DNA from: Methanogenium cariaci JCM 10550
Lineage (GTDB): Archaea; Halobacteriota; Methanomicrobia; Methanomicrobiales; Methanomicrobiaceae
DNA length: 64,000 bases
Reading direction: 5' to 3'
Assembly: GCF_001315945.1 (NCBI RefSeq)
Contig: NZ_BBBG01000001.1
Coordinates: 186,001 to 250,000, forward strand
In this document: positions 54,233-64,000 of the stretch, one piece after another
Numbering within the stretch: the first letter of the stretch is position 1
Layout of the letters: every line of letters starts with the position of its first letter
Program-made: the position numbers and the translations under genes
Notes under the pieces: generated by a model
What the model saw: the letters and a program-made list of their open reading frames with translations, nothing else
Told to the model about the DNA's origin: nothing
Databases searched by the model: none

Positions 54233-55049
54233 ATGGTTCTCACCAAACGTATCATACCGTGTCTGGATTTAAAGGACGGCAGGGTTGTGAAAGGGGGGGT
54301 TAATTTTCTTGGTCTGCGGGATGCCGGGGGATCCGGTGGAACTTGCGGCCCGGTATAATGAACAGGGTGCCGATGAGGTGGTCTTTCTGGATATCACCGC
54401 ATCAAAGGAGGCCCGTGGTATCATTATCGATGTGATCGAGCGTGCGGCGGATCAGCTCTTTTTGCCCCCCCTCACGGTCGGCGGCGGCATCCGATCCATT
54501 GACGATATCCGGGAGATTCTCCGGGCTGGTGCAGACAAGGTCAGTATCAACACCAGCGCCGTGCAGCACCCGGAACTCATATCCGAAGGGGGCGGTGATG
54601 TTCGGGTCGCAGTGCATCGTTGTTGCAATGGATGTGCGCAAAAACGATGAGATGCGGGAGGGGGTGACGCCCATCACGATGCCGGACGGGTCCGTCGTCT
54701 GGTATGAAGTGGTCATCTACGGCGGCAGCCACCCGACGGGCATCGACGCGGTAAAATGGGCACAGGAGGTTGAACGCCGTGGTGCGGGTGAGATTCTTCT
54801 GACCTCGATGGAAACCGATGGCGTAAAACAGGGTTTTGATGTGGCGGTGACTGCGGCCGTATCCGATGCCGTCGCATTCCGGTGATTGCAAGCGGGGGGG
54901 GTGTCGGTACGCTGGAACACTTCTATGACGGTTTTGTCGTGGGCCATGCCGACGCCTGCCTTGCCGCAAGTGTCTTTCACTTCGGTGAGATGACCGTAAA
55001 AGAGGTAAAAGAGTATCTCAGAGACAGAGACGTGCCTGTACGCATCTGA
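54233..55049 (+). CDS. hisF: Imidazole glycerol phosphate synthase cyclase (HisF)
   Basis: Closes the imidazole ring; partner of HisH. About 268 residues. [20 protein letters not shown] with the catalytic Asp, [61 protein letters not shown] (second catalytic Asp) and [10 protein letters not shown]. Frame changes near 54325, 54590 and 54885. Start ATG 54233. The last 32 bases overlap the convergent pheT. Confidence 0.93.
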
Positions 55050-56662
55050 GATCTATTTCCATCGCACATATGGGTGCGTCCAGTTCAAAGGCCCGGATGA
55101 CATCCGGGTTTATTTCCCCAAATACCCCTGCTTTTTTGCCGTCCACGATGATATCCGCCCGGCGTCCGGGAATGAATGCGGGATCCTCTGACTCCTCTAT
55201 TTCATAGGCAAGCTGCATCTCCCGCATCAGGCGTCTGCGCAGGCATAAATTTCTGAAAAGTCCGCCTCCGTGTGGATGCTCACGGCGGCCACCTTCTGGA
55301 AGGTCTCGGTGCCTTCCACGCAGTCACCGATGGCAAAGAGGCGCTGCGGCAGTTCCCGGTGGTGATTGATCTGGAGCGTCTCCACCAGCAGCGGAAGAAT
55401 GTCGGTGCGCATGACCGTCTGCTCCTCTGATATCGGACGCTGCAGTCTCAGCACCTCTGCGTTTGGTTCCCGCTGCATCGCGGTATAGAGCACCCGTTCA
55501 TTTGTGAGCGTGAAGGCATCATCTCCAGGAATCCGAGACCGGCGAGAATCTCACGCACCCCGTCCATCATGACCATCACCGGATGAGGTCTTCCCGTGGT
55601 GAACGATTCCGGTAGGGCGGCATCGAAGTTCTCGAAGCCGTAGGAGATGGCCACATCCTCAAAGATATCCCAGTCGTGCATGATGTCAGACCGGTAGCAG
55701 GGCACAGTGACTGTGACCTCATCCTCACTTTTTGCCTCAGCCCCCCCGAACCGCATGGTCTGCAGGTGTGCAACCATCTCCTCTGCAGTGAGGGGGATGC
55801 CTAAGAGGCGGCGGCACTCGTCCACACTGACCGTGCGGAGGGAGGGGGCAAGGGAAGGCATCGGTGTGCCGTCTATCTCCACGCTCTCGATGGTGGCCCC
55901 CCCGGCATCCGCAAGGGCGGTGCAGATGTTGTTGACCGCGGTCATCACGGCCTTTTTGTCCGTGCCCGTGCAGTCGAGGAGGATATTCCGTGTTGCGGTG
56001 GTCACCTTCGTCAGTTCACCGTTGATGATGGGCGGGAAGGAGAGGACATTGTCTTTTGCGTCCGTGATGAGCGGGAACTGTGCATAGTCGCGTACGAGGT
56101 GGGCATAGTCCATCCCCTTCGGGTGGCGCTCAAGGATCTCCTCCAGCGTCATCTCCTCTGCGAAATCGAGGGGGGGCACGAAGGCACGGTCACGCGGTGC
56201 GGCCTGGTAGTAAAACGGTGGAGTGACGGTGTCCATGTCGTGCACCCCCGATCGCCACCTTGCCGCGGCCTCTGCCGACCGCCCAGTGCAGGGCTTCCTG
56301 CAGACCCATCAGGCTCTCGATGGCCTCTTCCGTTAACGAGACGTTGCGGATGACCGCAGACCCGAGGAAGGGCCGGATCTCAGCGAGGCCGGGGGGGTCA
56401 ACCCGGAAGCTGATGCCGGAGGGGGGGTGATGGGATAGTCATTGATACCGTCTTTGAGTCCCAGAAATCCCTGCATCGCCCGTGCAACCCCCCCTTCGGT
56501 GGAGAAGAGATCCGGCCGGTCAGGGAAGAACTCCACATCGATATGATCCTCTTCGATACGTTCAATGTCGGCACCGATCATCGGCACCCGGTCGATGATG
56601 GTATCACGGTCGGTGCCGGTCAGGGTCTCCAGATATTTGTAGGGCAGTTTGATGATTGGCAT
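55018..56662 (-). CDS. pheT: Phenylalanyl-tRNA synthetase beta chain (PheT)
   Basis: About 540 residues, the archaeal short form without OB and ferredoxin-like ends. [40 protein letters not shown], then YDFENFDAA-type core ([13 protein letters not shown]) and [21 protein letters not shown] final [20 protein letters not shown] with [20 protein letters not shown] is the usual tail. Frame changes near 56380-56420, 56245, 55515 and 55225. Shares one base with the pheS stop (TAATG). Confidence 0.92.
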
Positions 56663-58126
56663 TAGTCTTTCCCTCCCTGCATCATGGGGGTGTCACGTAT
56701 CCAGTCCACGTCACTGCGGTAGAGCTGGCGCAGGTCACGCAGACCCATCTTTAGCATCGCAACACGGGAGACGCCGAGTCCCCCCCAGGCAAGCACCGGG
56801 TATTTTACGCCCCCACGGGTCAGTGACCTCTTCACGGAAGATACCTGCTCCGCCAAGTTCGACCCAGCCGAGGCCGTCCACATATACCTCCGGTTCGACC
56901 GATGGCTCGGTGTAGGGGGGGAAGTAGGCCGGGCGGAACCGCACGTCCTCGAATCCCATTCTCCCGTAGAACTCCTTTAAGAATCCCATGAGATGGCGGA
57001 ATGAGACGTCCTTGTCCATCACAATACCCTCGAGCTGCTCGAACTCCGGGGGGGTATGGGGTGGGGGGGTCGATGGCCTCACGCCGGTAGACTCTCCCGA
57101 TGCAGAAGGCCTTCACCGGTTCGTCGGGATGATCCTTGAGGTACTGGATTGAAAGGCCGGTGGTATGGGTTCGCAGCACATTGGTCTGTGCTTGGCAGGC
57201 ACCAGGTGCCGCCCCATCCGACGGATGAGGTGGTGCCGCCGTGTTCGTGCACGTCACGAACCTGCTCCCAGTTCTCCGGCAGGGGGGGGTGGTGCTGTCC
57301 AGATAAAAGGTGTCCTGCATCTCCCGTGCGGGGGGGTGATCCTGTGGCTGGAAGAGGGCGTCAAAGTTCCAGAAAGAACTCTGCACCACATCCCCCCCGT
57401 AGATTTCAATGAACCCCCCCATCTCAAGGAGCACATTGCGCATCTCATTGATGAGGCGCTGGTAGGGGTGTATCTTGCCGGGGGGGACGATGCGTTTGGG
57501 CAGTTTGTCTACGCTGTAGCGCCGGAGGTTCAGGTCTTTCCAGTCACCCGAGAGGATCTGTTCCCGGGTGAGGGTGCCCACCTCCTCTCTCAGGTCGATG
57601 CCTGCTTCGACAAGCGCCTTTCCCGCCTCGGTAATGGCAATCGAATAGGTGGTGGTCTCGGTCTCTTCGGCGAGACCGCGTTTCACCAGTTCAAGGATAC
57701 CTTCCCTGTTTGCGTCAGGGTCACGGAGCGCCACTTCGTCAGCGCCTTCCGGTGCATCACCGGTCTTTTTTACCTGCCCTTTCTCAATGGTGACCCAGCC
57801 CTTCTTCTTCATCCAGCCGATGGCAATCCGGGAGAGTGGATGTGCCTGCATCTCCTTCATGCTGATCTCATTCTGGAATGAGGCATAGACCTGCCGCTCC
57901 GGGAGGCCAAGGGTGGCATACTGCTCTCCTTCTGTCGTGAGGGCATAGCTGACCGTGATGGTTCGGTCAAGGCTGGCAATACCCTTGTCGGCGCAGAGGT
58001 GGGCGAACTGTACCACCGCTGCTGCGGTTGTGTTCAGTTCCCCCCCGGCAATCACCTCGGGTGTAGCTCTTTGATGGTGTTTAAGACCACCATCATGCGT
58101 TTTTCGTTATATGTCAGTTCCGCCAT
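56662..58126 (-). CDS. pheS: Phenylalanyl-tRNA synthetase alpha chain (PheS)
   Basis: About 485 residues. ATG 58126 gives [20 protein letters not shown] in the reconstructed frame. N-terminal winged-helix repeats ([33 protein letters not shown]), then [40 protein letters not shown] with motif 2, and a C-terminal [20 protein letters not shown] for motif 3. Frame changes near 58050, 57270-57310, 57065 and 56815, all at tracts. Starts at the last base of the trpS stop. Confidence 0.92.
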
Positions 58127-59398
58127 TATCGTTCATCCACCTTATGTTCCGCTTCATCCATCCGCTCTTTAAAGTCTGCAAGGAACTCTTTGACCCGTTC
58201 GTAGGTTGCCTTCTTGCAGGTGCCGCACATCAGTTCACCCGCCTTGCAGGCCCGGCAAATCTCGGTGAGTTCGTCGTCATCGTCCACCATGTGGAAGAGG
58301 TTGAGGAGATACACCGAGCACTTCTCCGGTTCACCGCCAAGCTTTTTCTGTTCCTCAAGGGTCATCCGGCCGCCGGTGACAGCGCCCATGATCTTCTTTT
58401 TGACCGCCTTGTCTGTGTCACAGAACCCAATAAAACTCTCCGGGACACTGGACGACATCTTACCGCCCTGCAGGCCCTGCATAAAGTAATGATAGGTGGC
58501 AGACGGAGAGTAGAATCCGAATCCCCCCCCATATTCAATCTCGATGCTGCGGACTTTTGCATCCACGTCAGCGAGGCCTGCCCCCCCTTTGATATCAACA
58601 TGCCCCCCCTCGTATTTCTTTGAGCCGGGGAATGCCGTATGCACGGCGGCGAGTGCCTCTTCGGGTGCGTTCTTGGAGCGCACGCTCACATACCCGTCCC
58701 GCATCTCGACCGTGAAAAAGCGGAGTTTGTGTGCGATGTCACGGGTGAGGCGGATGTGGGGGGGTCCTGATCAATGCCCACCGGAACGATGGTGGGTGCG
58801 GGCCCGGCATCCTCCTGTGGGAAGAGGATATCGGCGACCTGCGTTGCGACACTCATCGCATGGGCAAGGGCTGTCTCCTGCCCGAAGCCGTATATTGCCT
58901 GCAGGTCGGAGAAGTTCATCTTTATTGCCGCTTCAAAGGCGAGGTCTTTGAGGCGGTTATTGGTGCTCTGGTAGTAGGTTTCTCCCTCATACCCCCCCAG
59001 TGCATAGAGACAGGTGAGATATTCCCTGCCGTATTCGTTGCATTTGTCCCATGAGATATTGCGCACGGCATGTGCCTCACGGTCGGCGACTGCCACGTAG
59101 CCGTTTCCGCCCTGCTGCACGTGCCAGGCCACCTCCTTCATCACCATCAGGTGACCGAGATGGGGATGCCCGGATGGCATAAACCCGGTCAGCACATGAA
59201 AGGGGGTGTTATTATTCATCGCATCCACGATGGGGCGATAGTCACGGTGCCCGATCACAATGCCCCGGCGCAGAAATGCCGGGGGGGGTTGTGGATCTCC
59301 GGGATCACCGGCTCAATAGGTTCGATTCCAAACTCCGTAAAGAGTTTATCCGTGTCGATGGACTGGTTTGCAGACCATGGGTTAATCTCCGACTGCAT
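58126..59398 (-). CDS. trpS: Tryptophanyl-tRNA synthetase (TrpS)
   Basis: About 422 residues, archaeal/eukaryal type. FHVLTGFMPSGHPHLGHLMV holds the HIGH-like motif and QGLQGGKMSSSVPESFIGFC the KMSKS-like motif. The C-terminal region CRACKAGELMCGTCKKATYE has the cysteines often seen in archaeal forms. Start ATG 59398 (MQSEINPWSANQSIDTDKLF). Frame changes near 59285 and 58758. First gene of a trpS-pheS-pheT group with one-base overlaps. Confidence 0.93.
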
Positions 59399-59411
59399 AG
59401 AAACAGATCAC

Positions 59412-60435
59412 TCACAATTTGATTCGTGCAAATTCAACGAATTCAATACCATTTTGTTCGGTACATGCAAAAAGCATCTTCTTGCGCACACTGTGTGCCA
59501 GCCTGACGGAACGTGATATCACGCTCATGGGCAGGGATGAATCGGCGGGAAGGGCGTGGACGAGGAGTTCAGAGTGTTTCTTCTCTCCTGAATATACGCG
59601 GAAATGGTGGCCGAATTTATAGGCGGTACGGGGGGGGTCTGGCCCTGAGAGCGCAGGTATGCATAGACCTGAGACTTCTCTTTCCATTCCGCGTCCTCTT
59701 TGGGGATATCCTGTCGGATGGCTTCTCCGTTCTCATCTCCGGTGATGGTGAGAACCCCCCGTGTGTCCAGCAGGTAGAGCGTCTCCATCGGGGGGGAGAG
59801 CATCAGACGTGCGGAGTCCAGTTTTGTACCAAACCACAGGGAGTCGGGGGGGAACGCTTCGGTGTCATTCGTGATGACAGAATTTCCGGCACGTATGCCG
59901 GTTATCTGGGGGGGATATCCGGTGCCGCACCTGTTTCCTTCAGGGACTCGGTCTTCACATCGTAGTAGGTGAGTTCGTCTTCATCATCGACTGCGGCGAG
60001 GACAAACTGTTTGCGCATATGCGTTGCCGATTCCACTTCCCCCCCGGCAAGCTCACGGAAGGTGATGAGGTCACGCTCGGAGAGCACACGGATGAGATAA
60101 TTTGTTCTCCCGGTGCCGGGGGGGCGCTCTCCCCCCCTCCGGAATACGCGGAAGTCCTGGGGGGGGCCGGGTAGAATCACGTAGCCCCCCCTTTCCCGCA
60201 TATCCCGGTAGACCAGAAACCGCCGCATAAACCCGGGCAGAGATGAGAAGTCTGTGATGAGTGACTCAAAACTCTCGCCCTCTACGGTGATCTTCTTTTT
60301 CAGCACCAGATACAGGGCCTCTTCCGGAGATAGGCTGAGGCCGTCCGCTGTCTTTCGTCCATACCCGCTCTGGTCATACAGGGTATGTCCGTCCTTTCCG
60401 AGCACCACGGTGGTGCCGTCCCGTCTCGCCTTCAC
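59412..60435 (-). CDS. endA: tRNA-splicing endonuclease (EndA)
   Basis: Cuts introns from pre-tRNAs at bulge-helix-bulge sites. About 340 residues, so the double-length type that works as a dimer with one degenerate half. The first half (SGYGRKTADGLSLSPEEALY..FLVYRDMRERGGYVILPG) lacks the catalytic triad. The second has Y-K-F-G-H-H-F-R-V-Y, HSELLVHAL and SVRKKMLFACTE with Tyr, His and Lys. Start is GTG 60435 by homology of VKARRDGTTVVLG. Frame changes near 59905 and 59635. It lies 28 bases after nfo and just before trpS. Confidence 0.87.
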
Positions 60436-60463
60436 TGTTAGTAAAATTGGGGGGGATGATATC

Positions 60464-61346
60464 TTAAATAGTTGGGTGGGAAGGCACTCCGGTACCTGCC
60501 TCTTCTGCCAGTTTCCGGGCACATGCAATATTCCCACGGTCGTTTCGGCGGCAGTCCACCGGTGTCTCACAGATGAACGGGAGGGCCCGCAGTGCCGGGT
60601 GGGTGACCACCGACCGGATGCCTTTCTCGCCGATCATCCCGAGGCCGATATGGGCATGACGGTCACGCCTGCCGTTGAGTTCGGACAGGGTGTCGTTGAG
60701 GTGGATGATCTTCAGATGGGAGAGACCAATTGCTGCATCAAAGTGTCTGACGACAGAGTCTGTGGCCTCCGCTGTCCTGAGGTCGTAGCCTGCCGCAAAT
60801 GCGTGGCAGGTATCAAAACAGACACCGACCGGACCATATTGCTCCACCCCCTCCATGATCATTGCAATCTCCTCAAAGGTGGTGCCGATGCTGTTCTGTG
60901 TCCCTGCGGTATTCTCGAGGAGTATTATCACCTCACCTTCAGCGGCTGCCACTCCTTTGCCGATGGCCGTTATCGCCCGTTCGCGTGCCGCCGCAGCGTC
61001 GCTGCCGAGACTGCTGCCCAGATGGGTGACAAGATACGGGATGCCCAGCATGCGGCAGCGCTCCACTTCTTCAACAATCGCTGAAACTGACTTCTCCCAG
61101 ACGTCCGGCCGGGGGTGTGGCAGGGTTGGGGAGGTAGGGCATGTGCGCCACCACCGGGGCGATGCCGCTCTCCTCTACGGCCTGCCGGAAGGTGGATGCT
61201 GCCTCTGCGGTCAGGGGGGGTTTTGTCTTCCAGCTGCGTGGGTTACAGGTGAATATCTGGCAGGTGCTGCAGGTGCGTTCCTGTGCACGGGGAATGGCCT
61301 GTGCGAGGGATCCTGCGATGGAGACGTGGCATCCGATGTTGATCAT
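60464..61346 (-). CDS. nfo: Endonuclease IV (Nfo)
   Basis: Cuts DNA at abasic sites. About 290 residues. MINIGCHVSIAGSLAQAIPR with metal His, VVAHMPYLPN, LVTHLGSSLGSD, EVIILLENTAGTQNSIG, VCFDTCHAFAAGYDL, LKIIHLNDTLSELNGRRDRH-HIGLG and ICETPVD carry the three-zinc ligands. Frame change near 61095. Ends 28 bases upstream of endA, same strand. Confidence 0.93.
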
Positions 61347-61452
61347 GGCTGTCAGGAATGCATCTGCATCCGGCAGACAAAAAGGGTGGCATGTTGGCGG
61401 GCGGGGGGGCCGCCGGATGTAGAACTGGAGGAATGATGGGAGAGGTTCCCGG

Positions 61453-62447
61453 TCAGTTTTGTTCCATTAACCGGCTGAGTCCGGAGATCATTGCGGCACC
61501 CACCTCCCTGGTGGATGCCTTCCCGCCGGTGTCGGGTGTCATGATGCCTGCCTCTGTTGTCAGGCGGATGGCATCTTCGATAAGGGCTGCCCCGGCGATA
61601 TCTCCCTGATGGTGCAGCAGCATCGCCGCCGACCGGACGGCGGCAATGGGGTTGGCGATGCCCCCCCGTCCTGCGATATCCGGGGCGCTCCCGTGTACCG
61701 GTTCAAAGAGGGCGTGCGAATCGCCGATGTTGGCGCTGGGCAGCATACCCAGTCCCCCCCCACCAGATAGGCGGCTGCGTCAGAGAGGATGTCGCCAAAG
61801 ATGTTCGTGGTGACGATGACATCATACCGCTCCGGGTGCATGAGCACATCCAGTGTCAGGGCGTCGATGAACGCGGTGGTGTAGCTGACGCCCATCTCTT
61901 CTGCTGTTCTGATACAGATGTCACGGAAGAATACATCCGATTTGATGACGTTTGCCTTGTTCCCGATGGTGAGCTGGTTTTTGCGTTCCCGTGCAATGCG
62001 GCAGGCGGTTCGTGCAATCCGCTCGCTCCCCTTGCGGGTGATGACCCGCAGGGTGGAGGCCCGGTCTTCCTCCTGCCATTCAATCCCGGAGTAGAGGCCT
62101 TCGGTGTTCTCCCGCACGACCATGATGTCCACTCTGTTTCCCTGAATGGGCCGGAGGTTGGCATAGAGATCCAGTTCCTTTCGGATCTGCAACACGACAC
62201 TGCGGTAATCGGATGCCGGGGGAGTGGTCACCGCCCCCCCAAAGAGGATGGCATCCGCATCCCGGAGGAGGGAGATGGCATCTGCCCCCCCGCATGCCTC
62301 CCCCCCGGTTCTCTGCCATGTCGCGTAGCCGACTTCCACCGGATAGAACTCATACTCCGGGTGGAGGAGGGCAAGGACGTCACGAGCCACCGGGATGACT
62401 TCCCGTCCGATGCCGTCCCCCCCTTCCACGACTGCAATGGCGGTCAT
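61453..62447 (-). CDS. aksF: Isopropylmalate/homoisocitrate dehydrogenase family (AksF-like)
   Basis: About 330 residues. [94 protein letters not shown] and [20 protein letters not shown]. The G-A-(V/I)-T-(T/S)-P and the S-A-N-I-G-D elements follow the methanogen AksF type I remember, and differ from leuB at 37271. In coenzyme B synthesis it would oxidise homoisocitrate and longer homologues. Choice between AksF and a second LeuB rests on the operon (see the YLRT loop of the small subunit). Confidence 0.8.
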
Positions 62448-63315
62448 TTCTGATCCCCCCCTTTTCTCCCCCCCTTTCTTCCTTTTCGTTCGATTTTCTT
62501 TCTTCCCAACCTGCACAGATGGCAAAGACTGCCTCGGCGATGGTTCGGGGGGGGTGGCCCCCCCCAGTGGACGACTGCCCCGTAGTATCCATCATGGACA
62601 CCAATGCCGGCCCGTTCCGACCGGCAGCAGCGGGCGATGAATGGTTCTGCTGTTACCTGGTTTGCGGGGGGGCAGATGTCGGTGACCGAGAACGCGGCCT
62701 CCGCTCCGTAGCATTCGGCAAGCACCTGGCGTGCGGTCAGGCACCCTGCGACCGTTTCATCACCCCCCCGCAGACGGTCATTGTCAATCGTCCGGGAGAA
62801 TCCTGCCGCCCGGCAGGGGGGTAGGCCTCTGCGTCAGTCTTCCGGATGTCTGCGATATGGTAGCAGAACTGCACCGTGCATTCCCCCCCGAAGAGGCCGG
62901 TCTGTTCCAGGTCACGGATGTTGTGGGCGAGATTCGGCCGGGGCGGTTCTGCGTCATAGACATGGATCGTAAAGAGTTCCTCTTCTGACGGGTCACAGAC
63001 AAAGGTCCTGTGCTCATCCAGCCCCCCCGTAAAGACGGTGCAGCGTTTTCCTGTCGCGAGTGCCCGCCGGATGAGGTCGGTGCGGTTGTGGAGGTTCACC
63101 TTTTCCGGGTACATGCAGACATCTGCAGCGCCCGCCAGCAGGCGGGATGATTTTATCGCACGGAGCATTGTCGTGCCTGCTTCCGGTTCAACCGCCCATA
63201 CTTCATGGCCGGTATCCGTGCGGCGGACAAGGTAGCGGGAGAGGAAGTATACTCGCTCTCCGGCGGGCTTCTCATCTGCCGATCCGACGGTCTTGCACTC
63301 TTCCGGGAAGATCAT
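62444..63315 (-). CDS. Conserved protein inside the aks-type operon, function unknown
   Basis: About 290 residues. [60 protein letters not shown]-like core, then [40 protein letters not shown] and, in another frame, [41 protein letters not shown]. It starts on the leuD-type stop (ATGA) and its TGA overlaps the dehydrogenase ATG, so all are co-translated. Several Cys and His are conserved-looking. I cannot place it in a known fold; I recall an archaeal DUF7714 label for such proteins but cannot confirm it. Frame changes near 62755 and 62560. Confidence 0.65.
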
Positions 63316-63783
63316 TTGTTTCTCCAGTAGGGAACGAGCCCGCCTGCCGCAAGAATCTCCTGCATCCGCTCTGAGAGGGGGGGCGGATCGGGTGGCGCAC
63401 CCCGCCCGTCTCCACCCAGCCCTCCTCCAGTGATATAATGACGCTGCTGCCTTCAGAGCAGGTCAGCCCTTCGCACTCAATGACCGGCAGACCGACATTG
63501 ATCGCATTCCGAAAGAAGATCCGGGCAAAGGAGGGGGCGATGACGGCGACGGCACCCGCCTCCCGTATGGCGACCGGTGCCTGTTCGCGGGATGACCCAC
63601 AGCCCATATTATTGCCTGCCACAAGAACGGCGCCCTTCAGCGGGGAGCAAGCGTCGGGTCGAGGTCTTCGAAGACATGTTCGGCCCAGACGGAGGTGTCC
63701 TTTGTCCGGAGGTAGCGACCGGCGATGACAAGGTCGGTGTCGATGTCGGTTCCGATGCAGACGGCAGGGCCGGAGAGGGTCAT
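63312..63783 (-). CDS. aksE: Homoaconitase small subunit (AksE-type)
   Basis: About 157 residues. [60 protein letters not shown] and [20 protein letters not shown]. The loop after A-G-R is Y-L-R-T. In published work on the Methanocaldococcus enzymes, YLRT marks homoaconitase (binding homocitrate and longer chains) while isopropylmalate isomerase has YLV-type loops. Hence the coenzyme B assignment. Frame changes near 63645 and 63380. ATGA overlaps on both sides. Confidence 0.85.
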
Positions 63784-64000
63784 AATACCCCCCTCCGGTG
63801 AGGTTATTTCGCCTTTCAGCGCACTTGCCGCGGCCGTTGCCACCGAGCCGAGATAATACTCCGCCCCCCCGACGCCCATCCGGTTTTTGAAGTTGCGGTT
63901 GGCAGTCGAGAGGGCAACCTCCCCTTCACCGAGGACACCCATGTGCATGCCGAGGCAGGGGCCGCATCCCGGCGGGCCGACCATACACCCGGCGGCGATG
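63780..64000 (-). CDS. aksD: Homoaconitase large subunit, C-terminal part (AksD-type, partial)
   Basis: The visible 73 residues include [20 protein letters not shown] with two Fe-S cysteines, [20 protein letters not shown] and [19 protein letters not shown]. The stop TGA overlaps the small-subunit ATG (63783) after a G tract at 63788-63793. The rest lies beyond the window edge. Large subunits of the leucine and homoaconitase types cannot be told apart here; the pairing with the YLRT small subunit decides the call. Confidence 0.8.

Noticed and set aside
1-64000. Poly-G/C tracts as phase-variation switches or programmed frameshift sites.
   Set aside because: They hit every class of housekeeping gene, both strands, intergenic DNA and a tRNA acceptor stem. 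No selective logic would place them so; an error in base calling or assembly explains all cases.
1-64000. Mass pseudogenisation of the trp, his and tRNA-synthetase genes.
   Set aside because: Catalytic motifs are intact in all frames and each break coincides with a G/C run. Decay would show random stops and substitutions as well.

Overview
The window reads as a hydrogenotrophic methanogen chromosome, most probably of the order Methanomicrobiales (genus not assignable by eye). Evidence: tyrosine decarboxylase MfnA for methanofuran, a homoaconitase-type AksE loop for coenzyme B, archaeal-type PheS/PheT, TrpS, tRNA-splicing endonuclease, Dph2, an Nre repair protein with PCNA-binding tail, an ATP-dependent DNA ligase, TATA-like boxes, GGTGA-type ribosome binding sites, and a PEF-CTERM surface protein. 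No IS element, prophage or CRISPR array was seen.

Layout: 0-6.7 kb, complete trp operon (trpEGDCFBA). 6.8-8.1 kb, free-standing condensation-domain acyltransferase. 8.1-11.2 kb, a dispersed repeat copy and a secreted propeller-like repeat protein. 11.3-12.5 kb, hisD. 13.3-16.5 kb, a possible molybdate module: MOT1-like permease, three small genes, and a divergent relative of the molybdenum storage protein. 16.6-23.6 kb, metallo-hydrolase, DNA ligase, membrane protein, Nre and its overlapping partner, glycosyltransferase. 23.7-25.1 kb, an unusual J-domain/repeat/membrane/transglutaminase protein. 25.6-27.4 kb, tRNA-Val and serA. 27.6-36.0 kb, a tight run ppsA, mfnA, hpt, dph2, METTL5-like methylase, MFS, UbiB kinase. 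36.1-37.2 kb, PAS protein. 37.3-40.2 kb, leuCDB. 40.5-44.2 kb, lipoprotein, tRNA-Gln, ferredoxin, small genes, CBS protein and the second repeat copy. 44.3-51.9 kb, antiporter, ZIP transporter, ferritin-like proteins, sensor kinase, response regulator. 51.9-61.3 kb, ogg, ahcY, hisF, then pheT/pheS/trpS/endA/nfo on the minus strand. 61.4-64 kb, a second leuCDB-like set that carries the homoaconitase YLRT loop plus an unknown gene inside the operon.

A caution covers everything. The sequence is full of G and C tracts that are nearly always 7 long. Inside invariant motifs they usually represent a tract of 4 (one extra Gly or Pro codon) or 5 (a frameshift), and many short C or G runs have lost a base. 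Most genes are therefore split between frames although the reconstructed proteins look intact. I treat these as base-call or assembly errors, not pseudogenes, and give coordinates for the whole reconstructed gene.

The best candidates for new biology are the unknown protein inside the aks-type operon, the J-domain/transglutaminase membrane protein with a tandem 45-residue module, the molybdate transport/storage module, and the dispersed repeat of about 210 bp.
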